A stretch of DNA of 64,000 nucleotides from Cephalopachus bancanus (GCA_027257055.1 JAPVLO010000146.1:2852001-2916000); one strand, 5' to 3'; numbered from the stretch's first letter, positions 49,311 through 62,985 are shown. The notes: generated by a model not told the origin, from the sequence alone. Numbers and translations are program-made.

Positions 49311-49724
49311 AAGCATAGATTGCCGTTTATGTGAATCTTTTGCCAATTTACTTGACATGATTTTTAAATATTTTCTTTTACTTGTAGGAGTTTGCTTTTC
49401 TTATTCCTGACTTATAAATATCTATACAAAAAAAATTCATTTTATTTATTTCTTTTTCTTCTTTTAAGGGCATCTCTTCTTCCACTCATCCTTTGCTCCA
49501 CACAAGGTGCAAAATTGGCATTTTTTATAGTGAGTGCCTTTTTTTTCAGTTAACATTTCATGGGTTTGTTGCTGAGAAAGAAGAGGAAATGGATATTGAC
49601 TCCCTGCCATATTTGGGGTTTTAGTTTGAGGTTGTTCTTACTCTTGAATAACTTTCACCATCAATTATGCTGTTTCACTGAATTTCTTAGTCACAGACTG
49701 TTTTGATCATGCTACTCTATTTTT

Positions 49725-50520
49725 TAAAGTTTTTAACTTGAAACAATTTTAGACATACAGAAAAGTAACAAAAATAATATAGAGTTCCCATTACACACTT
49801 TACCCAGCTTCTTCTTTTTTTTTTTTTTGAGTTGGTGTCTCACTCTGTCGCCCAGACTGGAGTGCAGTGGCCGCTCCCGGCCACCGCAACCTTGACCTGC
49901 TGGGCTCCAGCGATCCTTCCGCCTCAGTCTTCCAAGTAGCCGGAATTACAGGCATGCGCTACCATGCCCGGCTGATTTTTTTTGATTTATTGTAGAGACG
50001 AGGTCTTGCTGCCCAGGCGGGTCTCGAACCTGCGGACTCAGGCAATCCACTCACCTCAGCCTCCCAAAGGCACGGGATTACAGGCTGAGCCACCGAGCCC
50101 GGCTTACCCAGCTTCTTCTAATGTTACCATGTTAAATAACCATATTAGGATTATAAAAAGCAAGAATTTAACATAGATAAAAATACTACTCACTAAACTA
50201 TAGACTTTATTCAGATTTCAGAATTTTTTCCCCACTAATACCTTTTTCTATTCCAGGAACTCCACAATTCCACATTACATTTCAGTTTTGTATCTTCTTA
50301 GTTCAATCTGTGACAGATCCTTAGTCTTTCCTTGTCTTTAATGACACTTTTGGAGAGTAGCACTCAGTTATCTTGTAGAATGTCTCTAAGTTTGGGTTTG
50401 TCTAGTGTCTCATCATTATTAGACTGAAGTTATGTATTTTGGGCAAGAATACCACAAAAATAATAATTGTGCCCTTCCCAGTATATCATGTCAGGAAACA
50501 CATAATGTTCATAGATCTTA
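49725..50520. repeat. Old L1-type (L1M) 3'-region repeat, split by an Alu
   Basis: Left part: 'gaaacaattttagacataca' and 'agagttcccattacacactt'. Right part after the Alu: 'tcactaaactatagacttta', 'caatctgtgacagatcctta' and 'agtctttccttgtctttaat'. It is a common old repeat that I associate with L1M 3' sequence. Alu copy L interrupts it at 49816-50104 with a perfect target duplication, giving the relative age order. Confidence 0.6.
49816..50104 (-). mobile_element. Full-length Alu SINE, antisense, nested (copy L)
   Basis: The T-run and 'gagttggtgtctcactctgt' through 'gccaccgagcccggct'. A perfect 15-bp duplication 'tacccagcttcttct' lies at 49801-49815 and 50105-50119. Short-spacer subfamily with low divergence, so probably recent. 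Confidence 0.97.
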
Positions 50521-53500
50521 TTTCTAGTGGAGTTGAACTTAATCCCCTGGCTTAAGGTGATATCTGCAGGCCAAACATTGTGTTTCAGGTGCTCCCACTT
50601 TAGCTGAAATGACTCTTATGGCATTCTGAAGTCAAACCTAATCTTCAGTAACATAATATATATTAGAGTACGGTTTCAACAGTTAGCAAAGGGATTTCTT
50701 GAGATAAAAATAAACATAAAACAAATAAAAGGTTAAATAATAAGAATCTGGTATTATCTGACTATTTTAAATACATGGTATTGAAAAAAATTGTATTGTA
50801 ACACTATTTATCAAGGCATATCAAGGTTTAAAATCCAATTCATATCATGTTAACATTGAAAAATATACATATCAATAATTACTCTTTTTACTTCATAGTT
50901 GCAGAACACTTTGTATCTCTTTCAGGTAGCTTGAGTGAAGGAAGAGAAAATATCTTAAAGACAGAAGCTTAGTGGTAGATAGGACAGTCATTGAGAAGAG
51001 CTGTGCTGGATTGAAGCCAAATCTAGGAAATTACGTACATTCTTGAGTCTCCATTTCAATGTTACTTATTAGAATACTGAAGGAATAACAGTGGCATTTT
51101 CAATTTAAAGGTAAATTCAATAAATAAAACAATAATTTAAACTGTTTTTGACTGCCTATTTGTTGCTATAGTTATATAATCACTATCTTAATTGTCTATG
51201 ATAATGAAGTTAACTATATTTAAAGAGAGTTTTCAGTAGAGTTTCTACTTGATTGTCTTTTTAGTAATTTCTTCATTTTACCATGTGTTTACTGACCACC
51301 TAAAATGTTACCAGTGTGGTGACAGGGGGATTTCCTCTAAGAAAGGCAGAAAAGATTTCATGAATACAAATAAGGAATATTATATGTTCATTACACTATA
51401 CAATCTTCAGTTTAGCAAGTATTATTTTGCAGTTTATCTACATAGCTGTTTCCCCTTTGCTTTGAACCCTAAGTCCCAGTCTTTTCATTTTTATATTCCA
51501 GGCATCTGCTCTTATCCCAGTTAAATCCCTGAAAAAAGAACAACAACAACAAAAAAAGGAATATGAGTTGAAAAGAGAGAAGTGGAGAGGAGAACATAAG
51601 CAAGGATACGATGCTATGAAAAAACACAGTGTGTCTGGAAGACTTTAAGCAGTTCAGGTGGAATTTGGGTGGAGGATGGGCAGTGAACTTGGAGCCGTGA
51701 GCAGGGAATGGTTAAGAAGTGCCTTGCATGCTTTGCAAACACGTTTAGATCTGATCTGCAAGTTATGGGAAGTCATTGAGGCCAGTCTATTAATATCTGA
51801 TTAAATCATGGGGAGGGTAGCTCCACTACAATAATAAGAAAATGACCTTTTGCAGGCATTGGGCCACACAGTCAGTAAGAAAAGGGATTTCTCCCAATTT
51901 CTGAGATGAAGTCTACTCCAGGAAATATTTTGAGTAGATAATATTTGTTTTAGCACACTCTAACTGATCCCTCCCTCTCTCTTTTCTACCACAATTCAGA
52001 AACTGTGCCTTCAGTGCAGGGGATCTTTGATAGACACTAGGAAGAAAAAAAAAAGGTGAAATGACTGATACTCATACTCCAAGACTTTACTTTCATAAAG
52101 AGGATACTTTTCACCCCCCCCCAAAAAAAGCTCTTGTAATTGGTGGAATTTCAGGCAGTGAGTATAATAGATTGGAGTAAGATATATCTGATGGCAAGAG
52201 AGGAGATTCTAAGGTTTTAAAGGAAGAAGAGCAGATTCCCAAGCTCCTCCTACTGTCCATAAATTTTTCTTCTTCCTCTTTTTTGTGTCGTACATATTCT
52301 CTAAAAGCTTAACATTTATTCTGAAACACTAATTTTTCTGCACTCCTCCCACCTGGTATTAACCATCATATTTCCAGGCAAAACTGATTGGTTGAGAAGG
52401 AACCCATGAGTTTTCACAAATGGCAGTTTTAGAGCAAAAGGAAAGAGCTTTTCTTAGGCAAACAGGAGAAGGCAGGGCCAGGTTTGGAGCAGGGACAATT
52501 AGAGATGTTGGGTTTGCAATTATATGATTAGAGTCTAGGCTTCATCAGGGTGATCACAAAGCAATTCTTCCATGGAAATGTTATAAATTGGGTAAGAAAA
52601 TGTAATCTTTTGCAATTCCACGGCACCAAATAGTCTTGGCTACATTTAGTTCTGCATTTTGGTGAAATTTTTATCGTCTCCATTATCGCAGATATAGTAA
52701 ATGTAATGATTTGTCTAAGACCCTTCTATTTCAAATTTTAATTTTCATAAACTGTTTTCTATACATTTTTGCTACATATTCAAAACTTGTATTATATATG
52801 TGTTTACAATTGGGATAATTTAGTGATTTCTCTTTTTATCACCCTTTATGAACCTAAGTGATATATCATTTAGTCTAGTGAATAGTCTGCTAAATATCGG
52901 CATGAAAAGAATATGACTTTAGAAATTGATAGAACGCTTTTTTAAAGAACATAAGATAGAGATATATCCTGCTCAGATTTAAGTATAAACACAGATTGGT
53001 TGAATGTCAGTTTAAACCAAACACTTAAGAAATTATTCCAAATAATATGAGTGCATGGCATTTTTATATTTACAACTAAATGAGGTGTCAGATCTGGCTC
53101 ATATCCATCCTGTTTATGACTTATTTTTTTCTGGGAACAATAACATTTCTAAAAGTTAAAGAATTTGACAGCTATTGAAAATAAACAACTACACTGAGAT
53201 TGTTTTTTCCCTGAATATAACAAAAAGAGACAGCACTTTAGGTTTCAAGAAGTGATAATGTATGGATTATTAGCTAAAAAATCTATAATGCAGATTTAGT
53301 TTGTGGTATTGAAGAAAATATTATAAACACAAAACATTCTGTCTAAACTTAAACTTACGTTTTTACAGATAATTATTTCTGCTTTTCAAAATTCCACGTT
53401 ATTTTTGCATTGATGTAATAAGAGTATTTCCTAGGCATGTTTCAGTTAAAATAGTTCTTGTAATTCCAATTCAAACAATCCTGATACAAACAAAAGCTAA

Positions 53501-53790
53501 GGTACTTACATAGGTATCTAGTACTTTTAAAGATTATAAAGACCAATGAAATTGAAGAAAAAGATTAATGGTTTAATCAAATTTTGTTAAGCATCAGTTT
53601 ACTTATAGAATGGCTCCAAGAAAAAAAATTAACAGAAATTAGAGAATTTGATTTATTGATACAAATTTCAAATACGGACTTGGAAAGACAATTGTGGCAT
53701 TTATTGACACTATAAGAGTTTCAATTTGTAGTGCCCAACTTCAGTTTTTCTATTTCTTTCAGAAGGTATTCTGGTAAGAACAATGTTTTG

Positions 53791-54079
53791 AGCCGGGCTC
53801 GGTGGCTCAGCCTGTAATCCCGCGCCTTTGGGAGGCTGAGGTGAGTGGATTGCCTGAGCCCGCGGGTTCAAGACCCGCCTGGGCAGCGAGACCTCATCTC
53901 TACAATAAAATCAAAAAATCAGCTGGGTGTGGTAGCGCATGCCTGTAATTCCGGCTACTCGGAAGGCCGAGGCGGAAGGATCACCGGAGTCCAGCAGGTC
54001 AAGGCTGCGGTGGCCGAGAGCGGCCACTGCACTCCAGTCTGGGTGACAGAGTGAGACTCCAACTCAAAAAAAGAAAAAA
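53791..54079 (+). mobile_element. Full-length Alu SINE, sense (copy M)
   Basis: 'agccgggctcggtggctcag' through 'gagactccaactc' and an A-rich tail. A perfect 15-bp duplication 'aagaacaatgttttg' lies at 53776-53790 and 54080-54094. Close to copy B and in the short-spacer subfamily; a good template for the consensus of this lineage. Confidence 0.97.
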
Positions 54080-55489
54080 AAGAACAATGTTTTGGCTGTG
54101 GAGTTCAAACAATATGAATTTTCTTTTCTCTAAACATTGATAATTAAACTGCAAACTTTCATGGATATTTATCAACTTTGTAAAAAACTTTAATTTTTAA
54201 AATTTTTATGAAATCTAAATAATGGTCTGTAAACGTTGGATAAAAAGATACATAATCTTGGAACAAGGTTTAAAGGAATTGATCCACTTAGTACTATATT
54301 GTACTAAAATTTTGTTCCTGTAACTAAATATTAGTAATCATATGTAAGTACCACCTTTTCTATCTCCCTGCAGTATGTCAGAGTCTACTCATATACATTT
54401 CTGAGGATTCTACTTATTTTCTGAGACCTTTTATATTTGACATGTGTACATATACAATTTTGTGATTAAACATTTTTTATTGATTTAACTCTTCTAACTC
54501 CTTTTGTTTTAATGTTATGAGTTTTCTACATTTTAATCTCTTACTTTGCTGAGTATAAACTACTGTTTTTACTTATCAGTGAAAATAAAGTATTCCCTGC
54601 CTCTTTTTAACATAGATTTTGTATAGATTTAAACTAATCCAAACTTTGCATGAGTTTAATTTACTTTCAGTATATCCCTTTCAGGAAAGAATCATCACAT
54701 TATTATTTTTATTTTATATTAATTATGTATTTTTTAACTTTAATTCCAGTCATCATTTTCTTTTCTTACCATAGCATAATTAGCAATATATTTTAATTGC
54801 TTTATCTTCTATTTACTCCTCTGTAGTATATCATATCAAAATAAACTATATTATACAGATTCTTTTAATTATATACTTTGGAAACTTTCAAACATGTGCT
54901 AAACAGGTCAAATTAAGAACACACTATTTTAATTCAAAAGAACACCTATATATTACTTTTCTGGTAAATCACCATTTATGCAATTATCCATCAAAGTTTA
55001 TTGAATATAAATTAAATTAAATACACATTTTACTTACTTTAAGAATGTAAAGGATGATTTGAAATATTAATTTAAGTAAAAGTAGATATAGAAAGGCAAA
55101 ATACACACAAATTAGTTGTTAAACTTTAAAGTAAGATGGCTCCCCCCAAAAGAGTAAGTGATATATCAAGTAAAAGTAATTTATTGGCTTAGATAATTAT
55201 TTTGAGGAAATGCTATCGTTTAGAAGTTGAATTCCTGAAGAATGGTTCAGTTTATGATACAATACAGTTCATTATACCCATTTTGAAAGCATGAAAGATG
55301 AGTATGGATTAGAAATGAATATGCATTTTAAAAAGACGCAGTAAAATATATATGCTAAAGATATTGAAGGTTGAAACTGATTAGTTATTAATTAGTATGT
55401 GGGAGAACATAAGGAGGGCAGGAAAAAAGTAACCATTTATGGGAAAAGTTGTGACTATTCCTAAAAAAAGAAAAGAAGGAGTAGAAGAA

Positions 55490-56480
55490 GAAGAAAAAAA
55501 AAGACGATTCCGGTAATTATAGACCAGTCAGCTTAACTTTGATACCAAGGTAGATACTACAGCAAATCGTCAAACAATCAATTTGCAATCATCTAGAAGA
55601 GCAAAAGTTAGTGGGTAGCAACCAACATGGTTTTGTGAAGAGCAAATTGTGCCAGGCCAATTTAATTTCCTTCTATGATAGAGTGACAGGCCATGTAGAT
55701 AAGGGCAAAGTAATAGATGTAATCTATCCAGACTTCACTAACGCTTTTGATTCCTCTCCACATGACATTCTCATCAACAAGCAAGGAGATACAGTCTAGA
55801 CCATACTTTGGTTAGGTGAGTGCACAGTGGATTCATACTCCACTGTTGATTATCAGCTACTAGTCATTTTCCATAGGGCCCATATCAATTGGTATACGAG
55901 CAGATTGGTATACTAATAAGACCAGTTATGTTTCCTTTGATGAAGATGGAATTGGGCTGGCATAGAGGCATTTAGATAAGCCAGATCCCTTTTATATCAA
56001 AGGGCAAGAGCCTAACTTCAGGAAAATATTTAGCAGTATCTTGTATCTTACTGGAAGCATCTAAAGGGTAATGGTTCAGAGTATGAATAACAAAGAGAGC
56101 TATCAGTTCTAATTATTATTCACTCATAACTGTTGTTCTAAAGTATGTAAGTTATGTCAGGTAACTGCTATGTCAGGTAACTTCTATTAAGCTCCCTAGA
56201 AATAAATTATATTCATAAACCCTATAGAAACTACACTGAACAGAAGAAACTCAAGGAGGGTAGAAGAGGGCTTTTATATTAAGCAGGAAGGAATGTTCCA
56301 GAAATAACTGAACAGAGTACCTTTATCCTGACCTAGATCATAGATTTTGGAACATTTAGTTTACAGATGATATGCTGGTAAGCAATAATAAAATTTGTTA
56401 ACTTTGTAGATAAGAAGAAATTTCTAAACAATTTTGACATTTTGGGAAAATAATCTATGGAAAAAACAAGATAAAGGCCA
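55490..56480 (+). mobile_element. CR1/L3 LINE relic with reverse transcriptase remnants
   Basis: The + strand encodes RT segments in the expected order. 'NYRPVSLTLIP' starts at 55515. The frame 55611-55799 contains 'NQHGFVKSKLCQANLISFYD' and then 'IYPDFTNAFD', the motif A region. 'FTDDM', resembling the FADD box (motif C), is at 56360-56374. This composition is typical of the CR1 clade (L3 in mammals) rather than L1. Stops and frameshifts separate the parts, and both ends are indefinite. Confidence 0.82.
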
Positions 56481-57974
56481 TGGGAATGAGACAGATAAAA
56501 GATAGAAAAAAAGGCTGGCCTGGCTCTACACATTGATAACAGGCCCCAAAATATCAGTGAGCCATACTTGGCATCTTGAGCAGGATTATGTGATAATATT
56601 ATTAATGAGTTAACAGAAGTGTGTCAGGAAACACACTCAAATGTATTTGTATAGTGAAAATAATAAAAACGAGTATTTCTTAGCACACAGTTTATAATGC
56701 CTCATGTAAAGCTCTTTGAGTAGAAAAGGTATGTGGTAGAGGGAGAAGTTTGTTTTTATTACAACCCACATTAATACTGACCTAGAAAACAATGTGAAAT
56801 GATTAGATGATGAACTTGATTCCTTGGTTCACAGTAGATGAACTTTGAGGCTTATTAATCACTGCTGTCTCTGCTGGGTATCCATCCTGTTTTATGGCAC
56901 TATTTGAACCCCATGACTTCATGAATAACATTCCCCTGCAGATAGTTGGTCCGAGTGCCCTTCTTTTAAAAATGTTTGTATTCTGTGAATTCTCAAGAAG
57001 TAACGAACAGGACTTTCATAGAGATAACTCCCTTAGGATTAAGTCCAAGGGAGTGGTTCTTAAACATTTTTCTTCCACAACTCCCTGAGAGTTCCTGCCA
57101 AGATCACTGCCCATTTCATCCCTCTTAATTGCACACAGGAAGACAGCAAAGGATATTATCATCTTGTCTTTATTTAGTCTAGGGGAACACAAGACTGTGC
57201 AGAGAATATGGTTGACTGAGAGTTGATAAGCGGCAGCAAGGACAGGAGAGACGTGGAAGAGGTTTTAAGATAGACACATACTGCCATCACTATTAACAAC
57301 TATGACAAACTTTGGCTCCATTTCTATCACATAATTTGGAACTTCCTAGTAATGTGTCGAAAAATTACACTTCCTAAACTTAAGAAACTCTTCAAAGAGA
57401 AATCACAGAGGTGATGGCATCAGAACTTCAACAGCCTTCTTAAGTTGGATGTCATTAACTAAAGCAGGCCACAGTGCTTTTTAGTTTGACCTCTGTGATA
57501 TATTTTCAGTTTCTGGCCTGAGTTAAAACACTGTCAGTTCAATAGATGTAACATGCAGAAATAAGGGATGTGGTGAAATTGCACTCAGTGCCTACTTCAG
57601 ATCAATGTATGGATTTAGCACATGAACTGGTACTTGCTCTAACACTTATTCCAATGATCTCTAATTAGAAATAGATCTTTCTAGTGCTTATGTCAACATA
57701 CCTTGTTGAATCCTAATCTTGGGCTCCTAGGGAAGAGAGAAGTTAAGAGAGAATGAGTTTATAGGATCTAATTATATTTCCCAGAAATTATTGTGGGAAT
57801 AGTATTTTCTTACTGGTGAATTAGGTAACTTATAATTAAAATTTCAAAAAGAAAAAAGCATTCTTAGCAATAAATGAATACTGACTGATTCTTGTTCTGA
57901 AACAAGCATATTTGACTATATGCAAAAATAACAATCTGATTTGTACGTAAGAAGGGACCTTACATTGCAAGGCA

Positions 57975-58205
57975 CATAGAAAAGAACATAGGTTTGGAAT
58001 TACAGAGACCTGGGTGTGAATACTGACTGTTGACCATCACTTAGGCTTTCTGAGCCTCAGGATTTTAAGTTGTAAAATGAAAGCAATCATATCTGTTCTG
58101 CAAGATTGACTGCTGTGAGAATTAAAACATATTTAAGGACAAGCAAACATGTCATACTCAAAGTGCACACACATTAGATCTTCTATAAATGGTCAGTACT
58201 ACTAC
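57975..58205 (+). repeat. MIR SINE relic, sense
   Basis: 'aattacagagacctgggtgt', 'catcacttaggctttctgag', 'cctcaggattttaagttgta' and 'actgctgtgagaattaaaac' follow the MIR order nearly end to end. Confidence 0.82.
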
Positions 58206-58282
58206 TTATAGTAGAAAGAGTGAGACTTTGCTACTGTAAAAAAACTATATCAGCAATAGGATGTTTAAGAACTACAACTTTC

Positions 58283-58586
58283 TTTCTTTTTTTATTTTTA
58301 TTTTTATTTTTTTTGAGTTGAAGTCTGTCGCCCAGACTGGAGTGCAGTGGCTGCTCCCGGCCACTGCAGCTTCGACCTGCTGGGCTCCGGCGATCCTTCC
58401 CCCTCAACTTTCCAAGTTGCTGGAACTACAGGCACGTGCTAACATGTCCGGTTTCCTTTTTTGACTTATTGTAGAGATGAGGTCTCCCCAAGTTGCCCAG
58501 GCGGGTCTTGAACCCGCGGGCTCAGGCCATTCACTCACCTCGGCCTCCCAAAGTGTGGGATTACAGGCTGAGCCACCAAGCTCAGC
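58283..58586 (-). mobile_element. Full-length Alu SINE, antisense (copy N)
   Basis: A TTTTA-rich tail and 'gagttgaagtctgtcgccca' through 'gccaccaagctcagc'. A perfect 16-bp duplication 'aagaactacaactttc' lies at 58267-58282 and 58587-58602. Longer-spacer subfamily ('ccccaagttgcccagg'). Confidence 0.96.
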
Positions 58587-58985
58587 AAGAACTACAACTT
58601 TCATGCAGATTGATTTGGGTCTAAAGAAACACATAGCGCACACTAGAATGTGTCAGCCATTTAGTTTATTTCTTCATTTGTTCCCTCCTTAGATAAAAAC
58701 TCAAAATGTTTGTCTTAGAACAGCTTTAACCTACAGAGGAAAATAACTGAAATAAGCAAATGCATATTAAAAGATACTTTTTTTCTGATGACATTCTAAT
58801 GAAGTCAGTAAAATAAAAATATATTATTTGTCTTTTACTGTTTGTAGAATTGTTAAATGCTATATTGCCTCAATAAAAACATGTAAGAAAGAATCGAGTA
58901 TCCTGCTACACTTTAGATATTATTACCACTCCTTAAGAAAATTTGTAATGGCTAAACTAATGATTAGTCACTGGTAATCAATGAG

Positions 58986-59001
58986 ATTATATATATATGT
59001 G

Positions 59002-59035
<34 letters not shown>

Positions 59036-59040
59036 TATAG
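58986..59040 (+). repeat. (TA)n microsatellite
   Basis: A TA run with occasional GT interruptions. Confidence 0.95.
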
Positions 59041-60394
59041 CCAATTTATATACAAAAGGCAATAAAATTGTACACCATAAATCTATTTTATGCCCGTTCT
59101 ATAAAGAAATTTTAAAGTTTCAAATTCCATTAATGGTAACATATGACATAAAAATGAATAAAGAATATTTTAGCCTGTGTTAGAAGTATTTTATGGAGGC
59201 GGAACATATTGTAACTCTTCCTTTAACAATGATATTTTTTAAAGCAGGAATAAATCTGTTTCCAAATCATACACAATGAAGAAGCAAAAAAGTGCTTTCC
59301 CCAAAGTCAAGTGTAAAAAAGCACTGTAAATATCATGAATAAATGTCACCTCCTTACAGTATTAATAAATGGGGAAATAAAGCATGTCTCTTATCTTTTT
59401 TTGGCATAATTTAAGATAGTTTATTATTTTGGAGCAGTGAGCAGTGAGCACTTGTTAGATATCATCATTTGGTCACAGATTTGTAAATATATCAATTCTG
59501 TGCTGAGAGAAGAATATTCTCAACCTATTCCAATGAAAATAATTACAAACATATTCATAAATTTTTGAACATGTGAATTTCATCAAGTTTTCATCTATAT
59601 GCACATGCATAGAGTTCACTATTAAGAGTTATTTTCCAAGTGTTTTATAACATTTAACTCTAACTTGTTTCCATTAGGAGGTAGAGTCTGCTAATTTAGA
59701 TTATTTTTAATAAACTATAATACTTTTTAAAACTACTTTGAATTTTAAGCTTTTACTCTTCCATCTCCTCATCCTCTCTTAAGGATGGCTTTCTTTGGGA
59801 ATACAGTATTTTTTCTGTTGTCTATTGTTGTCAGAATAGAAACTTGATTGGGAACTGTCATTAAATAAAATCACATGCATTATATCTTATTACTTATAGG
59901 AAACATTATCTGTAAAAGATTTATTCACTTATCTTTTTGTAAATATCTAAATGTAGAAATTGAGGGAAATAAAAATCAGCAGGGATGAAATAAAGGGCTT
60001 GAAAAGGCAATTTTTGAAAGATAGAGAAAGAACAGATGGATTCGTGAGTGTCAGACCAAGGCCAAGTTTACAGTTCATTCAAACAAATGTTTTGCATTTA
60101 ATAAGATAACTTTATATTTTAACTTAAAGATCCTGAATACAGTTATCTAAGAAGAAAACACATCTACTTGCATTAGTATCCATAAGTGTTGTGTGTCTAT
60201 GAAATGCTACAGACCACACAAATCACAAACTAGTGATCTCAGGTTTGGGGTTGAATGCCTGTGTCTGCCATCTAACAACTTGAGAACTTCCTCATGAGTA
60301 TTTTAATTCAAAAATGAGATTAGTCAGCCAATCTCATATATTTGGAAGGAAGAGTTTGGTGACTGATCCAGACATTGCATTTAACAAACCCAAT

Positions 60395-60480
60395 GATTTG
60401 GGGCAAGTCATTTAGTCCAGTTGGAACTCAATTTATTCACCAGAATTTTGTGATCATATTTCTCTTCTCAAAGTGTTATA
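60395..60480 (+). repeat. Possible MIR fragment
   Basis: 'ggggcaagtcatttagtcca' followed by 'gttggaactcaatttattca' resembles the MIR core. It is short. Confidence 0.4.
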
Positions 60481-62931
60481 GAGGTAGTTCACCTGTGAAA
60501 ATATGAGTGATGACACATTGTAGATTATAAAGGGCAATATGAATATCATGTACTGTTAGGCACCATAAAGCAACTTCTGTTGGAATAGGGAGTAACATGT
60601 AGTGCTCTAAAATAATTATACCCAGTTTAAATCTCAGGTGGTTTGATTTCAGTGTGCAAGGATGGTCAACTAATAGCACAATCATCTTGTTTGGTCCTGG
60701 GGAAAAAGTTGACTTCTGTTTGAGAGGAGTAAACAGTAAATCCCACACCTCCATCACCACCAGCCTAGTTAATCATAAAAGTGAGTTGGAATGGATTCTT
60801 GAGAGTAACCGAAACTGCTGAATAGGTTAGACTGATGGCAGTCTTTCTGTTGTGGAGGAATATTAAGGATGTCCTTAGATAGAAACAAGGTATAAATAAA
60901 ATTTATTGAGGAAGAAAAAAATTCTTTGTCAAGGAAGAAAAGAGGAGGGAGTTTCCAGGCTGCTAAGAGTGCCAAAGAGAAAAAAGGTCTTCTCTGAGAA
61001 GCTGCAGAATTCCAAATGCTTCCAAGAAAATCGTACACCCACCTACTATTAGAGTTTAACCATTAATCACGTAGCATTTTGAGAGAGTGTCCAGTTTCTC
61101 TTGGAGAATACCTCACCATTTAAAGCAGCAAAATCCCATCTGATAACAAGAGAGGTCCTTCTGGCAGCTGCTAGAGTACCAGTCCAACCAGTGAAACAGT
61201 TTCCTGGCCGCGTCACTAATTCCTGTTGGAAACTTATCAGCTTCTGTCTCTAGCAGAAGAATTCTGACTGATAAGAGAAAAGACTCATCCACTAGTAGCA
61301 GACCCCACCCCCAACTTTCCCAGTTTATCAGCTTCTGACCAGTTCATAAATCAATCTGTAGGATTTTTCCCCCCAGGGAAGGGGTTGTTTTGTTTATCAA
61401 AATGTATTTCTCTTGTAACAATTAATACTCCAATAAGAGACCTTAACCAGGGACATTAGGAAGTTAGTTAGAGACATCTCACAGGCGCCTCCTCCCTTGT
61501 CAGTGACAAGGTAAGGTAATCCTATACACAGGCTGCTATTGTGAGCTGAGAAACTGGCCTCCTTCGCTGCCAGAGACCAGATGCACCTCTTCTATCCTAA
61601 TCTGTAAACGACTTAAAGGAGCCTTATCTCGGGGCTCTTCGGCTTCATTTCATGCTTGATTTACTTTAATTTGTCTGATAGGGCACAAGGATTTGGAGAC
61701 GGCCCATCTTTCTGCAGAAAACGTTCAGATTTTTTTTCCCTGGCATTGTTGTGTTGGGGTTTTGGATGTTTTTTTTTTTTTGAAAAAAAAAATTTTTAAT
61801 GTGGAAGAAATCTTGCTCCAGTGCAGCAAGCTGCTTGAGTGTGTTTAGATTTAAGCTACCCCAGCAGAAAAGAGTTTGTGAAGTGGTGTGATTGTGTGAT
61901 GGGCCCATTTACATTGAAATCACATTATGCGATATATCAGGTTCCTGAAGGGAGCGGTGCAGTAGAGCGCCAGGCCCACAAGATACTTTGAAAGGCCTAT
62001 ATATAGCGGCAACAATTGATAGGAGATTTTACAGGAGACTTTATAAATATGTAAATAGGTGTTATCTGATTGGGTTCTGTGGCTACACATCTGTACCTCA
62101 AAGGAAGCAGAGCTGCGAGAACTACCAGGAAAACAGTAGTTTGCATTCTAAGTGAGTCTGAGAAATAGAAATGTTTTACAGGTTGACAGCAGGTCAGGGT
62201 GGAGGCACTTTGCATACCTTGGAGGGGAAGCTTCCCTGCCATGGAGGGGATTCCTTCCCTCTCCCAGAAAGGGAGACTTCCCACGCATCTAGTTTCATTT
62301 GTTTTATAACAGTGCTCAGATTGGTAGCTGTTGACCTTTCACCCTTCCTGTTATTTCTTTAAATTGTTCATGTGATATGGTGCCAGAGGGAATTGCTCCT
62401 ACGTTTTTGGGGTTTTTTTTTTTTTTTCATTTTTAAAAAATGTACTTGCGGTGACCCAAGGGAAAGAAAATAAAGTCTTTGGTACATTGATCCCTTGATT
62501 AGTTATTTCCTAAATGAAAATGGAAATACTATTAAAGCAGTAATAATGTTCCATCTTAATAGTTGAGGAGTCAATAAATGGCTCCCATGTGCTTCATTAA
62601 GGATCTTAATGAAGCCATTTTTGATGGCTGAACTTTACATTATCCATTTTTCTCTTCTTGTCTCACTTTTCATTATTTTTTTAAAACTAGGAGTCATTTA
62701 AGGGAGAGAGGTAGGTATGAACGGTTTTACAGATTTTTATATTAATGTTGCTGCAGCTAAAATAAGGTTAATGGTAATTCTTTTTGCAGAAGATAAAATA
62801 CAAGGATTTATTTTTCATATAGGACATATTTAAAATAAAATAGGGATGCTTGCTCTGTAACACACACATAGTGTTAGCAGATGTGTTCCCTAGCCAGTCG
62901 ATATTTTTTGCATTTTTGTGGTCACCTAGAT

Positions 62932-62985
62932 ACTATATATATATATACATATATATGCATACGTACATATATATATATATATATC
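62932..62985 (+). repeat. (TA)n microsatellite, interrupted
   Basis: TA units broken by 'catatatatgcatacgtac'. Confidence 0.94.

Noticed and set aside
61997..62006. TATA-box promoter reading of 'ctatatatag'
   Set aside because: No first exon, initiator or CpG island follows; the exact CTA(A/T)4TAG form fits a MEF2 site better.
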